The translations under genes were made by a program, and so were the position numbers. The notes under the pieces are model-generated. The model did no database searches, was not told the origin of the DNA, and saw only the letters and a program-made list of their open reading frames with translations. From an uncultured Prevotella sp. (GTDB lineage: Bacteria; Bacteroidota; Bacteroidia; Bacteroidales; Bacteroidaceae), in contig CALCVP010000020.1 of the NCBI GenBank assembly GCA_937907705.1, positions 51,954 through 115,953 of the forward strand: a stretch of 64,000 nt of DNA, written 5' to 3'. Shown here in pieces: positions 7,394 to 15,764 of the stretch (position 1 is its first letter; each line of letters begins with the position of its first letter).

Positions 7394-9958
7394 CTATCCG
7401 CAGCGTGATGAGCCACAGTTGGTGCAGATGAGGCATCCCTCTTGGTAAACGAGGGTCTCTTGTCCGCAGTTAGGGCATTTTTGGCCTTTAGCTTGTGTGC
7501 CATCGGCTATGTATTTCTTCAGTGCGCGCTCTACACCATTCTTCCATGTGTTGATGCTTTCGCTCTTTAGTTGCAGCGAGCTTACCAGTTTTATCACGTG
7601 GTCGATAGGCATACGGTAGCGCAGCACACCGGAAATCAGTTTGGCATAGTTCCAATACTCAGGGTTAAACTTCTCGCTCAAACCTTCCACAGTGGTCTTG
7701 TAGCCACGCTTGTTTTCAAACTGGAAGTCGTAGCGGTGCTTGCCGTTCTCGTCTGTTTTCTTGATAATCTTGCCTTTGGTGATGGTTTTGGGCAGTACAA
7801 TACCTTCTTCATCATCTTGCAGACCTGTGAATATCTCATAAGGATAACCGTGCAGCAAGCCCACAAAGGCTACCCATTTCTCCTTGTTGTTTTGGAATCT
7901 TACTACATCACACTCTAACTCTTGTGGCCTTACCTCTATCACGTCAGGGTGTATTTGCAGTGCTTTCTTGCTGGCGCTGTTGGTTCCGTCAGCCTTCTTT
8001 TTCTTCTTTTCTACCGATACCATTACGCCAGAGCGGCTGCCGTCGCGATAGATGGTACAGCCCTTGCAGCCTGAGCGCCATGCTTCTACATAGAGCCTGT
8101 TGACCAAGTCTTCGTCTACATTGTTAGGCAGGTTTACGGTAACGCTGATAGAGTGGTCTACCCATTTCTGTATAGCACCTTGCATGCGCACCTTCATCAG
8201 CCAGTCTACATCGTTGGCTGTGGCTTTATAGTAAGGAGAGAGGGCTATCAGTTGGTCCAGTTCTTCCTGATTGTAACGCTTGTCGGTATCGTATCCGTTT
8301 ACTTTCATCCATGTCAGGAACTTGCGGTGATATACGATATATTCTTCAAAAGAGTCGCCCACCTCATCCACAAAGTCTACATGTACGTCAGCATCGTTAG
8401 GGTTTACCTTGCGGCGACGCTTGTACACAGGCATGAATACAGGCTCTATGCCGCTGGTGGTCTGTGTCATCAAGCTGGTAGTGCCGGTAGGTGCGATGGT
8501 CAGACAGGCGATGTTGCGTCTTCCATACTGGCGCATCTCCTCATAGAGTTGCGGGTCAGCCTCTTTAATGCGGTTGATAAAAGGATTGTTCTCCTCTCGC
8601 TTGGCATCGTAGATAGCAAATGCCCCGCGCTCTTTAGCCATGTTTACCGATGAGCGGTAAGCCTCGATTGCTAAAGTCTTGTGTATGTTTACAGAGAAGT
8701 CAGTAGCCTCTTGTGTGCCATAGCGCAAACCCATGGCTGCTATCATGTCGCCTTCGGCGGTAATGCCTACGCCGGTGCGTCGGCCCAGTCCGCTCTTGTT
8801 CTTGATTTTCTCCCACAGATGTTTTTCCGTAGCTTTTACCTCATCGGTCTGCGGGTCTCTTGCTATCTTGGCCAGTATCAGGTCTATCTTCTCCATCTCC
8901 ATGTCCACAATGTCGTCCATGATGCGCTGTGCCAGCGCTACATGTTTGCGGAAGAGGTCGTAGTCAAAGTGGGCTTCAGGTGTGAAAGGGTTCACTACGT
9001 AAGAGTAGAGATTGATTGACAGCAATCGGCAAGAGTCGTAAGGGCAGAGCGGTATCTCGCCACAAGGGTTGGTAGATACGGTGCGGAAGCCTAAATCGGC
9101 ATAACAGTCAGGTATGCTCTCGCGCAGAATAGTGTCCCAAAAGAGCACGCCAGGCTCAGCACTTTTCCATGCGTTGTGTACTATCTTCTCCCATAGTTTT
9201 TTGGCGTTGATGTTCTTTTTTACAATAGGGCTGTCGCTGTATACAGGAAATTGCTGTGTATATTCCCTGTTGTCGATAGCTGCCTGCATGAATTCATCGT
9301 CCAGCTTTACCGATACATTGGCACCTGTAATCTTGCCTTCGGTCATCTTGGCGTCAATAAAAGCCTCGCTGTCGGGGTGCTTGATGCTTACGGAGAGCAT
9401 CAAGGCTCCGCGCCTTCCGTCTTGTGCCACTTCGCGTGTGGAGTTGCTGTATCGCTCCATAAACGGAACAAGACCGGTAGAGGTAAGGGCAGAGTTGTTT
9501 ACAGGTGAGCCTTTGGGCCGCAGGTGCGACAAATCATGGCCCACGCCTCCGCGACGCTTCATTAATTGCACTTGCTCTTCATCTATCTTCATGATAGCTC
9601 CGTAAGAGTCAGAATCGCCGTCCAGACCTATTACAAAGCAGTTGGAGAGGGATGCCACTTGGTGGTGGTTACCTATGCCGGTCATGGGGCTGCCGGCAGG
9701 CACAATGTATTTGAAATGGTTGAGCAAGTCAAATACTTCTTGTGCTGTAAGAGGATTGGGATAGTTGTTTTCTATGCGCTCTACCTCTTTGGCTATACGC
9801 CAATGCATGTCTTCAGGAGTCTTTTCGAAGATATTTCCGAAACTGTCTTTCAGTGCATACTTGTTTACCCATACCCTTGCAGCCAGTTCGTCGCCGTCAA
9901 AATAGGGCAGAGAAGCTTGGTATGCCTCCTCAAACGTATAAGTTTTGTTCTGTTCCAT
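7394..9958 (-). CDS. nrdJ: Adenosylcobalamin-dependent (class II) ribonucleoside-diphosphate reductase
   Basis: It reduces ribonucleotides to deoxyribonucleotides using a cobalamin-generated thiyl radical, so it works with or without oxygen. The protein is 854 residues. Visible features: first redox cysteine in SLSNCFVIG (C107), active-site NPCGEIPLCPYDSC with the radical cysteine C299 and E301, and a C-terminal zinc-ribbon with CPNCG and CTNCGSSRCG. The start MEQNKTYTFEEAYQ is the first Met and gives a typical N terminus. A TATCTTTG box lies on the minus strand at 10028-10035. I looked for a cobalamin riboswitch in the leader and saw no B12-box. The gene is transcribed alone. Confidence 0.96.
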   Translation of the reverse strand: MEQNKTYTFEEAYQASLPYFDGDELAARVWVNKYALKDSFGNIFEKTPEDMHWRIAKEVERIENNYPNPLTAQEVFDLLNHFKYIVPAGSPMTGIGNHHQVASLSNCFVIGLDGDSDSYGAIMKIDEEQVQLMKRRGGVGHDLSHLRPKGSPVNNSALTSTGLVPFMERYSNSTREVAQDGRRGALMLSVSIKHPDSEAFIDAKMTEGKITGANVSVKLDDEFMQAAIDNREYTQQFPVYSDSPIVKKNINAKKLWEKIVHNAWKSAEPGVLFWDTILRESIPDCYADLGFRTVSTNPCGEIPLCPYDSCRLLSINLYSYVVNPFTPEAHFDYDLFRKHVALAQRIMDDIVDMEMEKIDLILAKIARDPQTDEVKATEKHLWEKIKNKSGLGRRTGVGITAEGDMIAAMGLRYGTQEATDFSVNIHKTLAIEAYRSSVNMAKERGAFAIYDAKREENNPFINRIKEADPQLYEEMRQYGRRNIACLTIAPTGTTSLMTQTTSGIEPVFMPVYKRRRKVNPNDADVHVDFVDEVGDSFEEYIVYHRKFLTWMKVNGYDTDKRYNQEELDQLIALSPYYKATANDVDWLMKVRMQGAIQKWVDHSISVTVNLPNNVDEDLVNRLYVEAWRSGCKGCTIYRDGSRSGVMVSVEKKKKKADGTNSASKKALQIHPDVIEVRPQELECDVVRFQNNKEKWVAFVGLLHGYPYEIFTGLQDDEEGIVLPKTITKGKIIKKTDENGKHRYDFQFENKRGYKTTVEGLSEKFNPEYWNYAKLISGVLRYRMPIDHVIKLVSSLQLKSESINTWKNGVERALKKYIADGTQAKGQKCPNCGQETLVYQEGCLICTNCGSSRCG

Positions 9959-10457
9959 TTATGTTAAGTGTATGTATTCAGGGAGTGTTCCGTTTGCTAT
10001 TAGATATCCTTTTTGATTTAGCGTGTGCAAAGATAATGCCTTTTTATGATACAAAGAAATTCTTTTTGGAATATTTTTATGCTGCAAAAAACATAAAAGT
10101 TTCCCAAAAATTGCAACTCTCGTTTTGGAAAAATGCAAGTAGTTGATAAATAGATTACTTATGTTGAAACTGTCAAGTTGTGGTTTATTATAAGTTTGTA
10201 AAACGTTGGAAATGAGCTTGTTTTTATAAAATAAAGTCTCTTTTTTCGCGCTTCTCCTATATATAAGTAGGTGAAACTGAAAAAATGCACACTTTCTTTG
10301 AACTTTACATTTTTCAAAACTTTCAGTGCAATAACTTGCCTCGTTTTGCAGCACGGCGTAATGAGTGGCAAAATGCCTTGTAAATGTGTGTGCATTCATA
10401 ACACATTATCAATCAGTAGCCTACGGTTTTTCTGGCTGTAATGTGCACTTTTAAAGT

Positions 10458-10502
10458 AGCCGAAAGCAGTGCTCTTGTGGTCCGGTTGCACCGCTTTCGG
10501 CT
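10458..10502. repeat. Extragenic hairpin with AAAGCAGTGC core
   Basis: AGCCGAAAGCAGTGC (10458-10472) pairs with GCACCGCTTTCGGCT (10488-10502) with one A/C mismatch. No T-run follows on either strand, so it is not an ordinary terminator. The core resembles motifs at 20379, 29292, 52461 and 54216. Confidence 0.6.
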
Positions 10503-10884
10503 CTTCATTGCCATGCTTCCAGCCTTTGATGACAGTTCTTTGTGGGACCAAGAGCATAGCAATGAGCCTTGCGGAACAGTATAAAAAGCTCGGAAATTGA
10601 CTTTTTTGTGCATTTGATGCATTGATTTTTCATTTCGACTTTTCTGTTTCGACAATTTTGCTTGTCAAGTTTTTTGCTTGCACACAATAGCTTCCCGTCC
10701 TGTAAAATTGCCTTCATGGCATATTGGCATGTAGCTTTCAGCCCCCATGCAAGAGCAAGACACCTGGCGGGAAAAACGGATGAAAAGGCATCTAAAGCTA
10801 TAAAAGTAGGGCGATGACATGGAAAAACAATGGTGAAAAATAGAAAAAATAACGCATAAAAGTAAAAAATATCTGATTTTATGC

Positions 10885-10913
10885 TTGAAATAAGCGGAAA
10901 AAAGATAATTTTG
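10885..10913 (+). promoter_or_regulatory. Promoter of tRNA-Ser
   Basis: TTG at 10885-10887, an 18-nt spacer and TAATTTTG at 10906-10913 match the Bacteroidota -33/-7 form. The -7 box ends 33 nt before the mature tRNA. Confidence 0.6.
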
Positions 10914-10946
10914 CAAGCCGTAAACAAATAACTAACGCCGCCCAAA

Positions 10947-11034
10947 GGAAAGGTGCTCGAGTGGCTGAAGAGGCACGCCTGGAAAGCGTGTATACGTCAA
11001 AAGCGTATCGGGGGTTCGAATCCCCCTCTTTCCG
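10947..11034 (+). tRNA. tRNA-Ser (anticodon GGA)
   Basis: An 88-nt type II tRNA. The acceptor arm is GGAAAGG paired with TCTTTCC (one G-U) and discriminator G. The anticodon stem CACGC/GCGTG holds the loop CTGGAAA, giving anticodon GGA at 10981-10983, which reads UCC and UCU. A long variable arm (ATACGTCAAAAGCGTAT) and T arm GGGGGTTCGAATCCCCC confirm serine. CCA is not encoded. The exbB gene starts only about 35-47 nt downstream, so read-through could feed it. Confidence 0.97.
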
Positions 11035-11080
11035 CACAGCGACTTTAGGTTTTGACAGTTATTTTTTTATGCAAAATACA

Positions 11081-12007
11081 ATGAATAACCTGATTGCAAA
11101 GATTGCAATAATCTCGTTTCTCGCTTTTTCTCAAAGTATTGTCGCTACTGCTCAGACGGGCAAGTTGCCTGCTGAAGCTAAGGCCAAAGCTGTATCTACC
11201 TTAGCGGCAGAACAGCCCAAGAGTGGCAAAAAAACGGTAACGGCACCACCTGCTGCACAGCAATCAGCCCCACAGACTGCTGCTGACACTGCGGCAACAG
11301 ACGCACAAGCCGACTCGCTTGATGTGATGGACACTACTGCAACGGCTGATGCTATGGCACCGGTAGAGAGTGAAGGCTTTCATAAAGTATTGAAATCTAA
11401 ATATATAGAAGGTAGTGCGGGCTTCATGTCGTTAGTAGCGCTGGCCTTGGTATTAGGCTTGGCATTCTGCATAGAGCGCATTATCTACCTCACACTCTCT
11501 GAAATCAATGCCAAAAAGCTGATGTCTGATGTCGAAGCCAAGGTGCTTGCCAATGATATAGATGGGGCTAAAGCAATCTGCCGAGATACCCGCGGGCCAG
11601 TGGCTTCTATCTGCTATCAAGGTCTGTTGCGCATCAACGACCCGATAGACGATATAGAGCGCAGTGTAGCTTCTTACGGGTCAGTGCAAGCTGCCAACCT
11701 TGAGAAAGGCTGCTCATGGATAACCCTGTTTATCACTATGGCGCCATCGTTAGGCTTCTTGGGTACAGTAATAGGTATGGTCATGGCATTTGAACAGATA
11801 CAAATGGCGGGCGACATCAGTCCTACCATCGTAGCCGCCGGCATGAAGGTGGCACTTATCACCACTATCTTTGGTTTGATAGCAGCCTTGATCATGCAGG
11901 TGTTCTATAATTATATATTGTCTAAGATAGAGCATATTACCAGCCAGATGGAAGAGTCGGCCATTACGCTGCTCGATACCATCATGAAATATAAGTTGAC
12001 ACGATGA
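11081..12007 (+). CDS. exbB: ExbB/TolQ/MotA-family proton channel protein
   Basis: ExbB forms the inner-membrane proton channel that, with ExbD, energises TonB or related outer-membrane machines. The start at 11081 (alternative ATG at 11069) gives a signal-like hydrophobic N terminus ending near TAQTG, then an Ala/Thr/Asp-rich spacer to about residue 95, unusual for E. coli ExbB but common in Bacteroidales. Three further membrane segments follow: around SLVALALVLGLAFCIERIIY, ITLFITMAPSLGFLGTVIGM and ALITTIFGLIAALIMQVFY; the latter two contain the conserved MotA/TolQ/ExbB pore motif. Its stop overlaps the next start (ATGA). No tonB is present nearby. Confidence 0.92.
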   Translation: MNNLIAKIAIISFLAFSQSIVATAQTGKLPAEAKAKAVSTLAAEQPKSGKKTVTAPPAAQQSAPQTAADTAATDAQADSLDVMDTTATADAMAPVESEGFHKVLKSKYIEGSAGFMSLVALALVLGLAFCIERIIYLTLSEINAKKLMSDVEAKVLANDIDGAKAICRDTRGPVASICYQGLLRINDPIDDIERSVASYGSVQAANLEKGCSWITLFITMAPSLGFLGTVIGMVMAFEQIQMAGDISPTIVAAGMKVALITTIFGLIAALIMQVFYNYILSKIEHITSQMEESAITLLDTIMKYKLTR

Positions 12008-12537
12008 AACATTACTCATTCAAAGACCTGAGACAATGGCCGGCAGAGCGTCTCTCTACCATGGTGCTCTATGTGTTGGTGGCTGTGGCAGCAGCGGTCT
12101 TTGCCTTGTTTTATCTGGTAGGCTTTGACACACCGTATGCCGATGACCCGCAGTTTAACGCTCCATTGTTTACCGATGTGGTGTTAGGGCTGCTCTTTTT
12201 GTCGCTACTGTTGGGTTGTGTAGCAGCAGGCTTTTCGCTGATACACGCTTGGAAGCTACGCGACAAGATTTCACGCACAGTCAACAATATACCGGCCAGA
12301 CGCATTACAGCCTACACCTTTGGCGGTGTAGTGGCATGTTTGGCAGTTACTTTCCTCATGGGTTCCTCTGCACCGGTAGTGGTTAACGGAACCAGTTATA
12401 GCAATGTGTTTTGGCTGAAAGCCACCGATATGTTTGTCAATACCTCGTTGGTGCTCATCATTGTGGCAGCAGCAGGCGTGGTGTTAGGCTTGAGTGGCTA
12501 TGGCCGCAAGTTGAAATTAAAAAATAAGGAGCTGTAA
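12004..12537 (+). CDS. Membrane protein of the exbB-exbD operon, unknown function
   Basis: This 177-residue protein has four apparent membrane segments: about residues 20-42 (MVLYVLVAVAAAVFALFYLV), 58-80, 103-120 and 143-165. It lacks enzyme motifs, and its C terminus is Lys-rich (LKLKNKEL). Its start overlaps the exbB stop by 4 nt and exbD follows 5 nt after its stop, so translation is coupled. The position suggests an accessory of the proton-channel complex, but that is inference from context. I do not recognise the family by sequence. Confidence 0.8.
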   Translation: MKHYSFKDLRQWPAERLSTMVLYVLVAVAAAVFALFYLVGFDTPYADDPQFNAPLFTDVVLGLLFLSLLLGCVAAGFSLIHAWKLRDKISRTVNNIPARRITAYTFGGVVACLAVTFLMGSSAPVVVNGTSYSNVFWLKATDMFVNTSLVLIIVAAAGVVLGLSGYGRKLKLKNKEL

Positions 12538-12542
12538 TCTAT

Positions 12543-13079
12543 ATGATATTGAGACACAACAAGCGTGGCGTTCCATTGTTAAACACCACTTCTACGGCCG
12601 ATATATCCTTCATACTGTTGGTGTTCTTCCTTGTCATTACATCAATGGATGTGGATAAAGGCTTGTCTCGTCAGTTGCCGCCTATTGACAACAAGCAGCA
12701 GCAACAGCCTACTGACATCAATAAAAACAATGTGATGGACCTGAAGATAGATGCACATAGCAGACTTACCTTAAACGACAAGCCTGTGAAGATGGACCAA
12801 CTGCGACAAGCGGTAGAACGCTTTGTGGCAGGTTCAGCGCATCGTTCTTCCCATATTATCACTCTTGCCGTAGACCGCAGTGCCACTTATGATGCCTATT
12901 TTACGGCAGAAAATGAGATTGTAGCAGCCTATAACGCACTCCGCAATCAATGTGCCATGAAGCTGTATGGGCGGGTCTATGAGCGTTGTACCAAAGAACA
13001 GCGCGAGCAGGTGCGCCGCCTTTATCCGCAGCGACTGACGGAAACCATGACCGGTGCAGTGAAAGGAGGCGCGCAATGA
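12543..13079 (+). CDS. exbD: ExbD/TolR family protein, first copy
   Basis: ExbD pairs with ExbB and transmits the proton gradient through one membrane helix and a periplasmic domain. The 178-residue protein starts with the family pattern RGVPLLNTTSTADISFILLVFFLVITSMD, in which D20 inside the helix is the likely proton-carrying residue. A Gln-rich spacer (NKQQQQP) precedes the periplasmic domain (about 60-130), and the last 45 residues are a basic extension. The stop overlaps the next ORF start by ATGA, so the two exbD genes are translationally coupled. Confidence 0.9.
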   Translation: MILRHNKRGVPLLNTTSTADISFILLVFFLVITSMDVDKGLSRQLPPIDNKQQQQPTDINKNNVMDLKIDAHSRLTLNDKPVKMDQLRQAVERFVAGSAHRSSHIITLAVDRSATYDAYFTAENEIVAAYNALRNQCAMKLYGRVYERCTKEQREQVRRLYPQRLTETMTGAVKGGAQ

Positions 13080-13543
13080 GCCTTTTCAATCACTCCCGCA
13101 GACAGGTGCCGCTGCTTAATACCTCAGCTCTGCCAGACTTGGTGTTTACAGTTCTCTTCTTCTTTATCACCGTTACCCACATGCGTAAGGTAACGCTGAA
13201 GGTGAAATACCAGGTGCCTGCCGGTACAGAACTGACCAAGCTGACCAAGAAATCGGCTGTTACCTATTTATATATAGGCAAGCCTACGGCGCAGATGCAG
13301 CCAGTGGCAGGGCATAATACCCGCATACAGATTAACGACAAGTATGCTGATATGCCCGCAGTTGTGGACTATGTGTCGCAAGAACGCAAGCACATGCAGC
13401 CGGAGGACGCCCAAAACATGACCGTATCCATCAAGGCCGACCGTGCCACCAGCATGGGAATAATAGCCGATGTGAAGCAAGCTTTAAGGCAGGCTGGGGC
13501 TTTAAAGATAAATTATTCAGCTATTTCAAAAAATAAGAAATAG
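13076..13543 (+). CDS. ExbD/TolR family protein, second copy
   Basis: A second ExbD (155 aa) starting at ATG 13076, inside the stop of the first copy. It has the same N-terminal layout RRQVPLLNTSALPDLVFTVLFFFITVTHMR with D21 in the helix, then a periplasmic domain with VSIKADRATSMGIIADVKQALRQAGA, the usual C-terminal ExbD motif. Tandem non-identical ExbD proteins are common in Bacteroidota and may form heteromers. A longer in-frame extension upstream exists but would overlap the first exbD by 90 nt and is not needed. Confidence 0.9.
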   Translation: MSLFNHSRRQVPLLNTSALPDLVFTVLFFFITVTHMRKVTLKVKYQVPAGTELTKLTKKSAVTYLYIGKPTAQMQPVAGHNTRIQINDKYADMPAVVDYVSQERKHMQPEDAQNMTVSIKADRATSMGIIADVKQALRQAGALKINYSAISKNKK

Positions 13544-13605
13544 CTATAATAACGCATAAAAGGTTTTAATTTGGTACTATAACATGAAAAAACAGTTATA
13601 GATTG

Positions 13606-13636
13606 TTGCAAGGTAAACAAATTTGTCTTATCTTTG
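13606..13636 (+). promoter_or_regulatory. Promoter of the Lrp/AsnC gene
   Basis: TTG (13606-13608), 20-nt spacer, TATCTTTG (13629-13636). Transcription would start about 15 nt before the ATG at 13658. Confidence 0.7.
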
Positions 13637-13657
13637 CACGAAAACAAACTTAGCAAA

Positions 13658-14155
13658 ATGGCACAGCATATATTAGATTCTTTAGACAAAAAGATACTCC
13701 GTCTGATAGCAGATGATGCGCGTATACCTTTCCTTGAGGTAGCACGTTGTTGCAATGTGAGTGGCGCTGCCATTCATCAGCGCATCCAGAAACTCAACAA
13801 TATGGGCGTGTTGAAAGGGTCGCAGTTTATTATTGACCCAGAGAAAATAGGCTATGAGACATGCGCCTACGTAGGTCTGAACCTTAAAAATCCGGCACAG
13901 TTTGATGATGTAGTGGAGGAATTGAAAAGCATACCGGAGGTAGTTGAGTGCCATTATACCACAGGCGACTACGATATGTTTATCAAAATCTATGCTTTCA
14001 ATAACCATCATCTGCTCAATATCATCCACGATAAGTTGCAGCCATTGGGGCTTTCACGGAGCGAAACCATCATTTCCTTTAACTCAGCGTTTAACCGTCA
14101 GCTGCCTATCATGGACATTCCAGTGAGCGATGAGATAATAGATGAAGAGGAATAG
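13658..14155 (+). CDS. Lrp/AsnC family transcriptional regulator
   Basis: This 165-residue protein has an N-terminal winged helix-turn-helix (LDSLDKKILRLIADDARIPFLEVARCCNVSGAAIHQRIQKLNNMGVLKGS) and a C-terminal RAM/ligand-binding domain (about 65-150; VVECHYTTGDYDMFIKIYA is diagnostic). Such proteins form octamers that sense amino acids and control their metabolism. I start at ATG 13658, which follows the promoter at a normal distance; a TTG 24 nt earlier lies within the -7 box and is rejected. The tail is acidic (SDEIIDEEE). The target genes are unknown; the gene stands alone and ends at a strong terminator. Confidence 0.93.
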   Translation: MAQHILDSLDKKILRLIADDARIPFLEVARCCNVSGAAIHQRIQKLNNMGVLKGSQFIIDPEKIGYETCAYVGLNLKNPAQFDDVVEELKSIPEVVECHYTTGDYDMFIKIYAFNNHHLLNIIHDKLQPLGLSRSETIISFNSAFNRQLPIMDIPVSDEIIDEEE

Positions 14156-14251
14156 CACGCATACAGGCAAATAAAGCTCAGGGTGCAACAGACTGGTATG
14201 CTTGGAACAACAGTGCAATGAGCTTGATAGCATCGAATAATATCTATAATA

Positions 14252-14288
14252 ATGTGGGCAAGATGAATGTGTTTCATCTTGCCCACAT
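14252..14288. terminator. Perfect 16-bp hairpin terminator
   Basis: ATGTGGGCAAGATGAA (14252-14267) pairs exactly with 14273-14288 around a 5-nt loop. It lies between the converging AsnC-type gene and folA and can serve the plus-strand gene. Confidence 0.75.
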
Positions 14289-14389
14289 CGTGTTTTGAGA
14301 GTTTTTTTGCGGCATGATGAATGTCGCAAAAGAGTACTGTCGGTTAGCAAAACTGTGCCAATGGCTTTTGCATTTCTTGCCAATGGCTT

Positions 14390-14869
14390 TTACTTTTCAT
14401 AGTCAACGAAGTCGTATTCATACGCATGCTTCTCGTCAGTAGAGTGCTTCTCACGGTTCACTTCATGCCAATTGCTGTATGAAGGGAAGAAAGCATCGCA
14501 GCCGGTGGGCGTATCGTTGATTTCAGTTAGACACAAGCGGTCTGCCAAAGGCAATGCTTGTTCATACACACTGGCACCTCCTATGATGTAGATATCTTCG
14601 TTTTCGGCACAATGTTTCAAGGCTTCGCTTAGCGAAGTGTAGCAGTCGCAGCCCTCAAAAGCTGTGGCAGTGCGACTTAACACCACATTGCGGCGGTTGG
14701 GAAGTGCCCCTTTTGGCAGCGACTCAAAGGTGCGTCTGCCCATGATAATGGTGTGTCCAGTGGTCAGAGCCTTAAACCTTTTAAGGTCGTTTGGCAACCA
14801 ATAAATCAGTTTGTTGTCTCGTCCTATGGCGCGGTTTCTTGCCACTGCTGCTATTATGTTTATTCTCAT
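14390..14869 (-). CDS. folA: Dihydrofolate reductase
   Basis: It reduces dihydrofolate to tetrahydrofolate with NADPH, regenerating the cofactor used up by thymidylate synthase. The start MRINIIAAVARNRAIG (159 aa) is the conserved N terminus; an upstream extension to 14917 lacks similarity. The substrate and cofactor signatures are present: WLPNDLKRFKALTTGHTIIMGRRTFESLP, NVVLSR and the IIGGASVYEQALP loop near residue 105. It lies 63 nt after thyA on the same strand, so thyA and folA form the classic unit coupling dTMP synthesis to folate recycling. Confidence 0.96.
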   Translation of the reverse strand: MRINIIAAVARNRAIGRDNKLIYWLPNDLKRFKALTTGHTIIMGRRTFESLPKGALPNRRNVVLSRTATAFEGCDCYTSLSEALKHCAENEDIYIIGGASVYEQALPLADRLCLTEINDTPTGCDAFFPSYSNWHEVNREKHSTDEKHAYEYDFVDYEK

Positions 14870-14932
14870 TCGTCTCTGTTTTGATGGGGTTAGGCATTGT
14901 GATGGCATCATTACCACCTTGTTTGCATGGAT

Positions 14933-15727
14933 TTATACACTTACTTGTCCCGATATATGAGGCCAAGGATTGTAGTTTTCAAGTGTGAAATCTTCGTATT
15001 TAAAGTCAAACAAGTCTTTTACGTCAGGGTTGATACGCATGGTTGGCAAGGGTCTTGGCTCACGGGTAAGTTGCAGTTTCACTTGTTCCAGATGGTTCAA
15101 GTAGATGTGTGTGTCGCCCGTAGTGTGTATAAACTCACCCGGTTTCAGGCCCGTTACCTGTGCCATCATCATGAGCAGCAAGGCATAAGAAGCTATATTG
15201 AAGGGCACTCCAAGAAAAGTGTCTGCACTGCGCTGGTAGAGTTGTAGGCTCAGTTTGCCGTTGGCAACATAGAATTGGAACAGACAGTGGCAGGGAGGAA
15301 GCTTCATTTGGTCTATATCAGCCACGTTCCAGGCACTTACAATCATTCTTCTTGAGTCGGGGTTGTGCTTTATCTGCTCTATCACATTCTTGATTTGGTC
15401 TATGTGTCCGCCGTTATAGTCGGGCCATGAGCGCCATTGATGCCCATATACAGGACCCAGTTCGCCATTCTCATCAGCCCATTCGTTCCATATTCTTACG
15501 CCATGCTCTTGCAGATACTTTACGTTTGTATCTCCTTTCAGAAACCACAGCAGCTCATAGATGATAGACTTGAGGTGCAGTTTTTTGGTTGTTAGCAGAG
15601 GAAAACCATCCTCCAGATTGAATCTCATCTGGTTTCCGAATATGCTGATAGTGCCCGTTCCGGTTCTATCATGCTTCTTGTTGCCTTCCGTCATGATGCG
15701 GTTCAGCAGGTCTAAGTATTGTTTCAT
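14933..15727 (-). CDS. thyA: Thymidylate synthase
   Basis: It methylates dUMP to dTMP using methylene-tetrahydrofolate. The 264-residue length equals the E. coli enzyme. Visible signatures include DRTGTGTISIFG near residue 20, the catalytic cysteine in LPPCHCLFQFYV, the dUMP-binding RRMIVSAWN, and QLYQRSADTFLGVPFNIASYALL. The start MKQYLDLLNRIM is the standard N terminus. It sits between the RNA methyltransferase gene upstream (37 nt) and folA downstream. Confidence 0.98.
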   Translation of the reverse strand: MKQYLDLLNRIMTEGNKKHDRTGTGTISIFGNQMRFNLEDGFPLLTTKKLHLKSIIYELLWFLKGDTNVKYLQEHGVRIWNEWADENGELGPVYGHQWRSWPDYNGGHIDQIKNVIEQIKHNPDSRRMIVSAWNVADIDQMKLPPCHCLFQFYVANGKLSLQLYQRSADTFLGVPFNIASYALLLMMMAQVTGLKPGEFIHTTGDTHIYLNHLEQVKLQLTREPRPLPTMRINPDVKDLFDFKYEDFTLENYNPWPHISGQVSV

Positions 15728-15764
15728 TGCTGTATGTTGTGTCTTGATATATTCCGTTTGCGGT

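Larger units (their letters stand above)
9959..10946. other. Intergenic region between nrdJ and tRNA-Ser
   Basis: Nearly 1 kb without a supported gene. The two 146-codon open frames on the minus strand are rich in Phe/Lys/Cys and lack family resemblance, and one ends at the nrdJ promoter. The stretch holds the nrdJ promoter, one copy of the GCACACTTTCT motif (10287-10297), a stable hairpin (10458-10502) and the tRNA promoter (10885-10913). Confidence 0.6.

Noticed and set aside
9959..10160. Cobalamin riboswitch for the B12-dependent reductase
   Set aside because: No B12-box or matching secondary structure was seen in the leader.
9959..10399. Minus-strand 146-codon frame upstream of nrdJ
   Set aside because: It starts in a hairpin-containing region and covers the nrdJ promoter; no similarity to any family.
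10505..10945. Minus-strand 146-codon frame between nrdJ and the tRNA
   Set aside because: Low-complexity Phe/Lys/Cys-rich product that overlaps the tRNA promoter; composition explains it.
10961..11080. N-terminal extension of ExbB into the tRNA gene
   Set aside because: The extension is a translation of tRNA-Ser sequence; the signal-like N terminus starts at 11081 (or 11069).
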